Origin: Akkermansia sp.
GTDB lineage: Bacteria; Verrucomicrobiota; Verrucomicrobiia; Verrucomicrobiales; Akkermansiaceae
Assembly (NCBI GenBank): GCA_017379255.1
Contig: JAFNWZ010000034.1
Span: forward strand, 1-8,915
Length of the DNA: 8,915 nt
Direction: 5' to 3'
The position numbers and the translations under genes were made by a program. How positions within the stretch are numbered: the stretch's first letter is position 1; the number at the start of each line of letters is the position of its first letter. The notes under the pieces are model-generated. The model made no database searches and was not told the origin of the DNA. It saw only the letters and a program-made list of their open reading frames with translations. Positions 1 through 8,700 of this stretch are shown in pieces.

Positions 1-308
1 AGGTGGTACACCAGAGCGCCGATACCCGTCCAGAGCAGGCTGCAGGTCACCGCGCCGGGCACAGCCACCTTGCGCACCGCCAGCAAATCCTTGAAGTGGA
101 AATGCAGGCCCACACCAAAGAGCAGCAGCACCACGCCGATGTGGGAGAACTCCTCCACCACATGCTGGTCTACAGGATACCCCCACCAGGGCTGCGCCGC
201 CAGCATGCCCGCCACCAGATATCCCACCAGGGGCGACAATTTGAGCTGCTGCGCCACCATCCCCAGCACAAAAGCCAGGGCCAGACCGACTGCAAGCGTA
301 AAAATCAT
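1..308 (-). CDS. CPA2 family cation:proton antiporter, YbaL/KefB-like (N-terminal part, runs off left edge)
   Basis: Only the first 102 codons are present, starting at the ATG at 308-306. The translation is strongly hydrophobic. It opens with a membrane helix at about residues 2-19, then has the family-typical stretch LSPLVGYLVAGML (about 24-36) and, after a short loop, FSHIGVVLLLFGVGLHFHFKDL (about 54-75, given as key residues GVVLLLFGVGLHF). This pattern is characteristic of the Na_H_Exchanger domain in CPA2 transporters, and the GVGLHF variant is closest to YbaL and KefB/KefC. These are inner-membrane proteins that exchange K+ or Na+ for protons. The regulatory TrkA-N part, if there is one, lies outside the window, so the subfamily cannot be settled. 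The start codon overlaps the TGA stop of the methyltransferase gene (ATGA). No clear Shine-Dalgarno sequence precedes it, so translational coupling and transcription from the rlmI promoter are likely. Confidence 0.85.
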   Translation of the reverse strand, partial: MIFTLAVGLALAFVLGMVAQQLKLSPLVGYLVAGMLAAQPWWGYPVDQHVVEEFSHIGVVLLLFGVGLHFHFKDLLAVRKVAVPGAVTCSLLWTGIGALVYH

Positions 309-1618
309 ACCAGTACGCGGGCCCAGAGAACTTTCAGATAACGGCCTTCAGGATAGGTGGACAGGAAGGGATGATCCCAGCCGGGGCCGGTCATATCCAG
401 AATCTGGAGACGGCGGCCCAGGCGCTGCGCGGCCTTGATAACCACCTTCTCAAACTCTGCGGGGCTCACAAGCCCGCTGCACGAGCAGGTCACAAACAAG
501 CCACCACGGCGCACACACTGCAGGCCGAGCATGTTGAGGTCATTGTACTTCTTCAGGCCTTCCTCCTTCTCCTCATCGCGCCCCAGCACAAACTTGGGCG
601 GGTCGAGCAGCACCACATCGAAAAGCTTGCCGTTGCGCACCATCTGGCGGGCATATACAAAGGCATCCGCATGCACAAAGTCGATGCGCAGCGGGCCATT
701 CTGGGCATTGATGTTCGCATTGCGCTTCGCCATCAGAATTGCCTTTTCATCCAGGTCCACCGCCGTCACCTCGGCGGCACCGCCGTGCAGCTTCGAATAG
801 ATGGAGAAACCACCGGAATAGCAGCAGAGGTCGAGCATGGTCTTGCCCTGCACCAGCCTGGAGAGTTTCAGACGGTTATCACGCTGGTCGCAGAAAAAGC
901 CGGTCTTGTGCCCCTGGGCAAAGTCCACCTCGAAATTCACCCCGTTTTCCACAATGCGCACCTTATGCACCGGTTCGCTGGCGGGGGCCTTGCTCACATC
1001 AATACCCTCCATGCGGGCAATGCCCTCATCCACGGTAATCACATGGCGCTTCGTGCCGCAGAGCTCGTGCAGCAGCGGCAGCCACTGCGGCAGACGCAGC
1101 CACACCCCCAGCGTGGTCACCTCCAGGCTCAGCACATCCGCATAGCGGTCCACAATAAGACCGCCCAGACCGTCGGAATCACCGTGAATCACGCGGTAGG
1201 CATTGGTTGTTTCCTCCAGCTGGCAATCCTGCCGGCGCCATGCCACCGCCTTGCGGATAGCCTGTTCCAGATCTTTTTCCTTCAGCACCTCCGGGCCATG
1301 CTGCAGCATACGCAGCGGCGTGCGGCTCTGCGGATTCCAGAATCCGCCGCCGAAGAGGTCGCCATTCTTATCATACACATTGATAAGCCCGCCCTGCACC
1401 GCATCCGGGCTCACCGCCCCCAGCATACGCGGGAACACAGCGGGATTGTAGGTAAAATACTTGAGCTGCACCCAGGGCCGCACCCAGTTCTCGCTTCCCT
1501 CGGGTGCATCAGCCGTCTTGAATGCGCGCACCTTCGGCGCCGCACTCCCGCCCTGCGGACGTTTCTTATCCTGGTAACGCGGCTTGAATCCCTGTTTCTT
1601 CTGTTGGTAATCGCTCAC
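305..1618 (-). CDS. rlmI: Class I SAM-dependent rRNA methyltransferase, RlmI-like
   Basis: Predicted cytoplasmic 23S rRNA (cytosine-5) methyltransferase that uses S-adenosylmethionine. Numbered from the GTG at 1618 (437 aa), it has a basic, probably disordered N-terminal tail (about 1-40) and a PUA-like RNA-binding region (about 47-105). It then has the family hallmark GHKTGFFCDQRDNR (236-249), the SAM-binding loop LDLCCYSGGFS (262-272), the acidic motif II AVDLDEKA (286-293), DPPKF (339-343) and the cysteine motif TCSCSG (377-382). E. coli RlmI is about 396 aa, so the extra length is mostly the N-terminal tail. The frame stays open upstream to a TTG at 1657, but that codon lies upstream of the predicted transcription start, so GTG 1618 is preferred. 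The gene is divergent from the TIM-barrel gene and overlaps the downstream antiporter by 4 bases. The exact target cytosine is assigned by family only. Confidence 0.9.
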   Translation of the reverse strand: MSDYQQKKQGFKPRYQDKKRPQGGSAAPKVRAFKTADAPEGSENWVRPWVQLKYFTYNPAVFPRMLGAVSPDAVQGGLINVYDKNGDLFGGGFWNPQSRTPLRMLQHGPEVLKEKDLEQAIRKAVAWRRQDCQLEETTNAYRVIHGDSDGLGGLIVDRYADVLSLEVTTLGVWLRLPQWLPLLHELCGTKRHVITVDEGIARMEGIDVSKAPASEPVHKVRIVENGVNFEVDFAQGHKTGFFCDQRDNRLKLSRLVQGKTMLDLCCYSGGFSIYSKLHGGAAEVTAVDLDEKAILMAKRNANINAQNGPLRIDFVHADAFVYARQMVRNGKLFDVVLLDPPKFVLGRDEEKEEGLKKYNDLNMLGLQCVRRGGLFVTCSCSGLVSPAEFEKVVIKAAQRLGRRLQILDMTGPGWDHPFLSTYPEGRYLKVLWARVLV

Positions 1619-1625
1619 GCGCGGG

Positions 1626-1654
1626 ATTATACGCGCAGAACACAGAAAAGTCAA
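1626..1654 (-). promoter_or_regulatory. Sigma70-type promoter for the rlmI-antiporter operon
   Basis: On the minus strand the -35 box TTGACT (1654-1649) and a perfect -10 box TATAAT (1631-1626) are separated by 17 bp. The GTG start at 1618 begins 7 bases after the -10 box, where the transcription start is expected, so the mRNA probably has no leader. The match to consensus is seen in the sequence; activity is inferred. Confidence 0.75.
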
Positions 1655-1662
1655 CAACGGGC

Positions 1663-1691
1663 TTGAATCCGCACCAAATTGTTACTACAAT
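1663..1691 (+). promoter_or_regulatory. Sigma70-type promoter for the TIM-barrel gene
   Basis: The -35 box TTGAAT (1663-1668) and the -10 box TACAAT (1686-1691) have a 17-bp spacer. The GTG start codon follows after 6 bases (A plus five C) at 1698, again leaving no room for a leader or a Shine-Dalgarno site. The -35 box lies 8 bp from the -35 box of the divergent rlmI promoter, so the two promoters may compete for RNA polymerase. Confidence 0.7.
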
Positions 1692-1697
1692 ACCCCC

Positions 1698-2636
1698 GTG
1701 AACGTTTTTTCCACCTGCTGGAACAGCCGCCGCCACAAGGATGGCGGTGCCATCTGCGATGAAATCCGCGAACTGGGCTTCGAATATATCGAAGCCTCGC
1801 ACGGGTTGAGCCTCAGCAAACTGCCGGGCATCATCAAAGCCGTGGACGGCGGGCGTATCAAAGTGGCAGGCGTGCACAATTTCTGCCCTGCCCCCATCGA
1901 AGTGCCCGGCGACGCGCCGGATGCCTTCACCTTCACCTCGCACCGCCCGGAAACGCGGGAACGAGCCCTGCGGCTCACCCTCGAAACACTCCAGGTGGCA
2001 GCCCGGCTTGAAGCCCGGTATGTGGTGCTGCACATGGGGAGCGTAGAGCTCATGCTGGCCTCCCGCCCCACGCGCGAACTGGAGCGCAAGCTGCGCCACG
2101 AATGGGTAGACAGCAAGGAATACGCCCTCCGCAAGGGAAAACTGGTGCGCCGCCGCAGCAAGCAGGCCCCGCTTTATTACGAACGCGCCCGCGAAGCCCT
2201 GCACACCCTGGTCGAAAAAGCCAAGGAATACAACCTGGTTCTCGGGGTTGAAGGACGCAGCCATTTTGAGCAGATGCCGGGAGAATGGGAAATGCCCCGG
2301 CTCATGGCCGAATTTGCCGACAACCCGCATGTGATGTACTGGCACGATTTCGGCCACATCCAGCGCAAGCACAACCTCCTGCTGCTCAACCATGACCAAT
2401 ACCTGCGCCGCCTGCGTCCCTACCTCTACGGCGCGCATGTGAACGATGTGGAATGGCCCAGCCGCGACCACCGCGCCCCCTTCCAGGGCGGCTGCGTCGA
2501 CTTCGACCACCTGCTGCCCGCCTACTTCACCCAGCGCATGCCTCTCACCTGGGAGCTTTCCTCCTCCGTCACCAAGGAGCAGATTGCCGAAGCCAAAGCC
2601 CGCTGGGATGAACTCATGGCCACCCTGCCGGAGTGA
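1698..2636 (+). CDS. Sugar phosphate isomerase/epimerase family protein (xylose isomerase-like TIM barrel)
   Basis: 312-aa cytoplasmic protein that looks like the AP_endonuc_2 / xylose isomerase-like TIM-barrel family. Its members bind a divalent metal and isomerise or epimerise sugars and related compounds; the substrate here is unknown. Residues that fit the strand-end metal site are E185 (GVEGR), D217 and H220 (YWHDFGH), H247 (GAHVND) and E286 (WELSSS), with H60 and H112 (VVLHMG) also in barrel-like positions. Between H112 and E185 lies a long, strongly basic stretch (about 123-165, containing RKGKLVRRRSK), which may be an insert over the active site. The GTG at 1698 is the only plausible start: no ATG, GTG or TTG precedes it in frame before the upstream stop, and the next ATG is beyond residue 110. 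It is transcribed divergently from rlmI and convergently with the giant surface gene. No neighbour indicates a pathway. Confidence 0.8.
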   Translation: MNVFSTCWNSRRHKDGGAICDEIRELGFEYIEASHGLSLSKLPGIIKAVDGGRIKVAGVHNFCPAPIEVPGDAPDAFTFTSHRPETRERALRLTLETLQVAARLEARYVVLHMGSVELMLASRPTRELERKLRHEWVDSKEYALRKGKLVRRRSKQAPLYYERAREALHTLVEKAKEYNLVLGVEGRSHFEQMPGEWEMPRLMAEFADNPHVMYWHDFGHIQRKHNLLLLNHDQYLRRLRPYLYGAHVNDVEWPSRDHRAPFQGGCVDFDHLLPAYFTQRMPLTWELSSSVTKEQIAEAKARWDELMATLPE

Positions 2637-2645
2637 GTGGAAGGA

Positions 2646-2673
2646 CGAAGTTCGAAGTGGGAAATACGAAGTA
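2646..2673. repeat. Degenerate 7-bp tandem repeat (CGAAGTN, four units)
   Basis: Just after the TIM-barrel stop codon the sequence reads as four 7-base units: CGAAGTT, CGAAGTG, GGAAATA and CGAAGTA. Three carry an intact CGAAGT core (2646, 2653, 2667) and the third unit is degenerate. It lies between a stop codon and a terminator and encodes nothing evident. It may be a slippage remnant or a member of a dispersed intergenic repeat. Confidence 0.6.
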
Positions 2674-2713
2674 AAAAAACCGTGGCGGGAAACCCGCGCA
2701 CGGTTTTATTTTT
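2673..2713. terminator. Bidirectional Rho-independent terminator
   Basis: A hairpin pairs 2676-2689 with 2693-2707: 14 base pairs with one bulged G at 2698 and an AAA loop (2690-2692). The paired core is ACCGTG-GCGGG. Seven A's precede it (2673-2679) and T-rich sequence follows (2704-2713), so it can end transcripts from the plus-strand TIM-barrel gene and the minus-strand surface-protein gene, which converge here. Confidence 0.85.
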
Positions 2714-2741
2714 ACCACCAGGGCAAAACGCCTGTGCAGCC

Positions 2742-5700
2742 TCAGCGGCGGCGGCGGCGCATGGCAAGCGTGGTAAGCGCCAGCAGGCTCAGGGTCGTAG
2801 TAGCCGGTTCGGGCACCAGGTTAAAGCTGGCCACATTCCCGGACATTCCCGTATATGCCGCGCCATCCAGCTTCAGCAGCAGCTGGCTGTAATCCTCGGC
2901 GGCATTCTGACCAAAATCCATCTTGACGGTGGTATAACCAGCAGCCAGCAGCGTTGCAGCATCCAGATTGATGCTCAATTCACCCTGCACATGGCATTGG
3001 AACAAACTGCCCAGGTTCACCAGCAATTCTGAACGCCCGCTATTCTCCGCTGGCATGGTAACCTGCAGCATAGCATCCGAAAGGATGATGATTCCATCTG
3101 CTCCCACGGAGAAGCTGCACGAATCATCAAAGCTCACGTTGCTCAGGCTCAGCGTTGCCAGCCCGGCAGAGAAATGCACATTCTGCATCGCTACATCACG
3201 GATGCCATAAGCCTCCGCAAGCCCCTCCATCCACACATCCGCCAGCCGGGCAGTACTGCCATTACCGGCAAGCACAGAGGCAGATACATCCACGCCGCTC
3301 AGCTCTGCCGGGCTACTGCTCTGCGATTTCAGCACCACTCCATTACTGAGCTCTACCTCATTTGCCAGGCACACCGTTGTACCTTCGGTCACCGTCAGGT
3401 TCGTGGCTTCAATAGCGCTGTTCACCGTCACCTTGCTGCCAGCAGCCAGGTTTGCGTCATCCAGCGTCACATTCAACTCACCCTTTCCATTCGTCCGCAT
3501 CGCCACGTTGATTTCGGAAGAGCCGTTGAATGTCACATTCGTCTTCACCTTTTGTCCATTATTAGTGGCTGACGTAGCATTGTGTTCCAAAGCACCGCTC
3601 CATCCGGACACATCGCCGGCAAAAATCAGAGTCTGTTCCGTCCCCCTGTAATGGTTGCGGTTCAGCGTTCCTGTACCGCATACCATACCAGTAAATGTGC
3701 GGACATCTCCATTCCAGCCATTATTCAGATTCCAGGCAGCCGTCTCTCCTGCATCCGTCAGCTTCAGGTTCATTCCGTAGGTCTGCGCGCCGGCCGCGGC
3801 ATCAGCCTGGCTCAGGTAGCCGCTCACTCCGAACAGCTCCACCCAGGAGCTTTCCTGGTTTAGCCCGCTGAGTGTTTCGCCGGCCATCGTTCCCGTCAGC
3901 CGCACACTGCCTTCCCAATCTTCGGCAAAACACACGCCTGCGGCCAGACTTCGAGCGGTGCCGATATTGTACGAGCCCTGGCCTTTCAACACCAGATGCG
4001 AGGTATTATCCTTCGTTACGAGGGATGCATTTACAACGGCATCTTTCACCATGTTCAGTGTCAAGGTTGTATTGGCCCCGCTGATGCTAACAGTACCAGT
4101 GTACTCGCTGAGATCGTTAAGCGTCACATAGTGTTTCTCATTCCTGCTGCTCACGGTCAATGGTCCGCTACCGGTGAGTGAACCTATTTCGAGCGTACAT
4201 TTCCAGGTAGTTGTCTGGGTCAGCGCAGCATCCAGATTCAGCGAATCAATCGTGCAGGCATTTGTGGCCACACCATCTTTGCCGATCTGGTCCCATATTT
4301 CCAGCACACTGTCAGAGGTCACATTCACCTCGCCCATGGCCATATTCTTACCACGGTAGGAAAGCCTGCCCCCTGCCAGTTCCACAGTGGCCTCTGTCAG
4401 ATCCAGCGTTCCGCGGTCATCAGTCTGCACATCGCCCTCCATCACCCCATTGGGAGCTTCACTCAGATAGACAACAGCTCCTGTTCCCAAACAGAGGGAA
4501 GCATCCTTACCCACCGACCAGCGGTCTGCCTGAACTGTACCAGCGAAGCTGATATCGGCACCAGCACCTATCTGCATGCTGGAAGCCTGTATATTCCCCT
4601 GCACCTCCACTGCGTGATTCAGGGACACATTCAGGCTGCCGAACGTAGTCGTTCCTCCATTGGTCACGCCCACGTTCAGGATATCACCTTTCAGAATAGA
4701 GGCAGTATCCGCATGGCCGATGGTAACATTCAATGTCCCCGTACGCTCCAGGTAAACACCGCTGCCTTCGCTGCCATCAAAAATCGTTCCGCCTCCGTTC
4801 AAGCTCAGATTCACCGTACTGGCATTTGCGCTTTCGGTGCTTTGCTGCACGCGGAACGCACCGCTCCATGCCTCCATAGCCCCCCGCATTTCGTACCCGC
4901 TTTCATAGGCACTCTTGGAACGGACAACAAAATCACCCGTACCACTGATGCCATTCAGATAGGTGTACGTCTTCTTGCTGTTGTCCAGAACAGTAAGGCC
5001 CTTCGCCTGCAGGTGGATATGAGGCTGCACATCAGCACCGTACATGAACCAGCCACTCACACCGTTCACAAGCAATTCATCGCGGCCGGCGGCAAAGGAA
5101 TTCAGCTTTATACCAGAAGCGGTGCAATCCTCCAGCTGAATCCGCCCCTGCCAATCAGCATCCTGCAGAAATGAAGGTGCCGCCGCACGCTCGTCAACTC
5201 CCTCCAAACCAGAGAATCTGAACACACCGGCCCCAGACAGCTTCAGCTGACCGCCATCCGCCATAGTGACACGGCTGGAATCCAGCACATCGTCATCGCC
5301 CAGGGTCAGCGTCAGGCTGCTGCTGCTGCCGGCCACCTCAAAAGCACCACTGTATCCGCTGATATCACCCACAGTCACCCTGTGAACCTGGCGGCTGCTG
5401 CCCACCTTCAGCACACCATCACCCGCCAGGGCAGCAATATTCAGTGCGCTCTTCCAGGTTGTAGCCAGCGTCAGCTCAGCAGACTTACTGATGTGCATAC
5501 TCGCAACAGAAGAATAATGCCCAGGCTCACCACCGGTCCCTATCTGGTCCCAGATTTCCAGCACACTATCTGCAGTCACGGATACACTCCCCAGCTGCAC
5601 ACTCGTTCCGCGGAAAGTCAGCGTACCGCCGGCCAACTCAAGCTCGCTGAGTCCGGCGAGAGTCATGCTATGATTATTCGTTTCATGATCTCCCCCCATC

Positions 5701-8700
5701 GTCCCCTGCGGCGGCTCACCCAGGTATACCCGGCCACCGGTACCAATCTTCAATGTCCCGGCGTATGTTCCCGTCCCTTCTGAAATCCAGAGCGTTCCAT
5801 TCTGAGATACATCCAGGGCGGTTCCTGCAGCCGTGGACGTATCCCCCATGAAACGGACCATACCCTGTTCCACCGCCAGCGTACCCGCATTGATGGCCGT
5901 ATTCCGCAGCACCAGGGCAGCCTCCCCGTTCTTATAGAGTGTATGCCCATTCAGGTTCAGACTGGTCGCACCATAATCCGCCCCCACCATGCAGATCTGG
6001 GCATCAGCAATCACTTCGGCATCTCCCTGCAGATCAATGGCGGGAATCCCCTTCCAGTCATGGTGGGCATCCGCCCCGCTGTTCTTCAGCACGGACATCT
6101 CCTCCAGCACCAGGTGATAATATGTTTCCCGTCCATTGATATCCAGCGTGGCATCTTCCTGCACCGTTATCGTTTTATCCGGTGCAGTGGCGTAATTAGC
6201 ACCAAAGGCAAGCCCATCCGTTGCGGTGGCAGAATCATTTACCAGCGTCGTGCCCGTCAGCACCGTGATATTCCCCGTAAACCCGGCGCTATCCGTAGCC
6301 CTCACCGTCCGGTCATCCTCGCCCAAAGTAAGATTCAACCCGCCATTGCCCAGATCACCCGTAAACTTCAGCAGCTTATCACCAGTCTCCGTCTGGTAAT
6401 ACACCGCAGAGGTCTCATCCGCCGTGGCCACCTGCCCCAGCAGGGCTGCATCCGTCAGGCTCAGTTCGGCATTCCGCCCCACGGAAATCGCCTTGGCGGC
6501 CTCCGTCTCCTCATCATCCAGCGTCATCAGCGATACCAGATTCAACCCCTTCTGCAGGCTCAGCGAGGAATCATCCCCCACTTCTACCCCAGCCGCCACC
6601 GTTGCCAGATCCAGCGTCACATCGGCACCGCCGGTTACTGACAACTCACCGGCCACAGCCATGCTGCCTTCGCCGGTCACCTGGTATGTTCCGTCCAGAA
6701 CAGATACCGCATTATACATCAAATCATCTTTTACATTTGCCCTGCCATACTTGATCGATGAAAGCGTCAATTCATCACATGATTCTGGCCATTCAAACTC
6801 CGTCCACCTGACTTCAAGCGATATACCAGTGTCATCATAACTCAACTCATAATTGTATCCACTGTCAATCTGTTCAACTATATTGGACCAGTCAGTCACC
6901 GTGCCACTACTCAGATTGACCAATCGGTGTACACCTGGTGTTGCGTCAAATGTCAGCACTACGGCTCCATTGAGCAGGAGGTTACCAGTCAGGGACATGG
7001 CTGCTTCATTTTGCGTTTCCTCATTCATAATAAAACGCAAGGTGCTTCCTTCCTGCATCACCAAATTAGCTGCGGTAATATCATTAGTCCCCTCCAGTTC
7101 CAACGTTGTACCCGAATTAAGCGTAATATTATACCCGGCATGATTCAATGCGGCATCCTTCACACGTATCGTAGAATCAGACCCTTCCATGGCGGTAATA
7201 CCCTGGCCCTGATAGATGGTACCATCCTCCACACGTAGACGTCCGCCATAAAGGTTGGTCAGAGCATACACCTGCGTGGTGCGGGAATTGAGAATTTCCT
7301 GGGCTGTAGCCGTTCGCCCGGCACCGGCTGCATCCAACAATTCATTCAGATGCTGCTCCGCATACTTACCGGTGAAGATAATATCGCCCTGCTGCCTGGT
7401 ATCGCCATAATCGGCATTCAGATTCACCGTGGAGCCGATATACACCGAATCCCGGAACTCGATGCTCCTTCCCGCAGCGGCAGAAAGGGTGATGACACCT
7501 CCCCTGGCATAGATACTGCGCAAGCGGTAGGTGCCGTTCGATATCTCTGCATTCTTCTCAAAGAGAACAGAATCATTATTCTGTATGCTCAGATTACCGT
7601 AAGCATAAATCGCGCCGCCATTGGCATATTTACCAGAGGCCGTGTTCCCTGTAAATTCCACGCTACCGTTGTTGCTCAGCACTATCGTGCTGCCCTCCGC
7701 CCCATAAATCGCGCCGCCGAAAGCTTTCTCATAGCCATTATTATTGGTCGAGCTGGCCGAGTTCCCTTCAAATACCACGTTCTCGTTGTGGCTCAGCGTT
7801 ATCGTGCTGTCATCCACATAAATCGCGCCGCCTTCGGCAAGGCCACCGGAAGCCGTGTTCCCTTCAAATACCACGCTCTCGTTGTGGCTCAGCGTTATCG
7901 TGCTGTCATTATCCCCATAAATCGCTCCGCCCCAGGCATAGTCATCGGTCGAGCTGGCCGAGTTTCCTTCAAATACCACGCTCTCGTTGTGGCTCAGCGT
8001 TATCGTTCTGTCTTCCTCCCCATAAATCGCGCCGCCCCAGGCATAGTCATCGGTCGAGCTGACCGAGTTTCCTTCAAATACCACGCTCTTATAATGATGC
8101 CGGATGACATCAAACTCAGGTCTTCCATTTGCGTTTACCGACCCGTTGAAATAGCGATTAAAACTTGCTTCGTCATAATTCAACACCAGCAGATTATCCA
8201 CCCAGCTCAAATCTGAGAATCCATACGTACCGGCACCTGTTATCGTCAATTTATCAGCATCCCAACCGGCAATCCCCCCGTCCACATACAGCAAGACTCC
8301 ATTTTCACAAGTCCAGGCGCTGTCGCTGCTCAGAGCCAGTGTCATGCCTCCGGAAATCTCAGGATTACCGACAATATACGACACCCCAAGCATTTCCTGG
8401 GCATTCAGCAGCAGGGTACTTCCCTCCAGCATACGGACATTGCCAGTGATGGTATTGTTACCCACCAGCTCCAGCGTCGTACCGGCGCTAAAGGTCAAAT
8501 CATAGCCGGAATGATGCAGCGTAGCATTCTGTACTCGCACGGTAGCAGCAGAATTCTCCATTGCCGTAATGCCCTGTCCCTGATAGATGGCGCCATCTTC
8601 CACACACAGGCGCCCGCCGTAAAGGTTGGTCAGAGCATTTACCACCGTGGTGCGGGATTTGAGAATTTCCTGGGCTGTAGCCGTTCGCCCGGCACCGGCT

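Noticed and set aside
1655..1657. TTG at 1657 as the rlmI start
   Set aside because: It lies immediately upstream of the -35 box, before the expected transcription start, and the 13 extra residues match nothing in the family.
371..1666. Long open frame on the plus strand (431 codons) opposite rlmI
   Set aside because: It is antisense to a gene with clear methyltransferase motifs, its translation is His/Arg/Leu-rich with no recognisable domain, and long antisense frames are expected from the GC-biased codons here.
1566..2510. Open frame of 314 codons on the minus strand opposite the TIM-barrel gene
   Set aside because: It overlaps both the rlmI start and the recognisable TIM-barrel gene, and its translation resembles no known family. 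It is a mirror frame of the coding strand.
2742..3100. Autotransporter beta-barrel domain at the C-terminus
   Set aside because: The C-terminal 120 residues lack a barrel-length series of amphipathic strands and a terminal aromatic residue. The protein ends in VPEP, a hydrophobic helix and five arginines.
7765..8087. CRISPR-like array of repeats and spacers
   Set aside because: The repeats are in frame within a protein-coding sequence, have periods of 96-105 bp, and the intervening sequence encodes conserved GGAI motifs.
7350..8216. Plus-strand frame of 288 codons with repeated HALVVAQRYRAV-like units
   Set aside because: Its repetitiveness is only the antisense reading of the Pmp repeat DNA on the minus strand.
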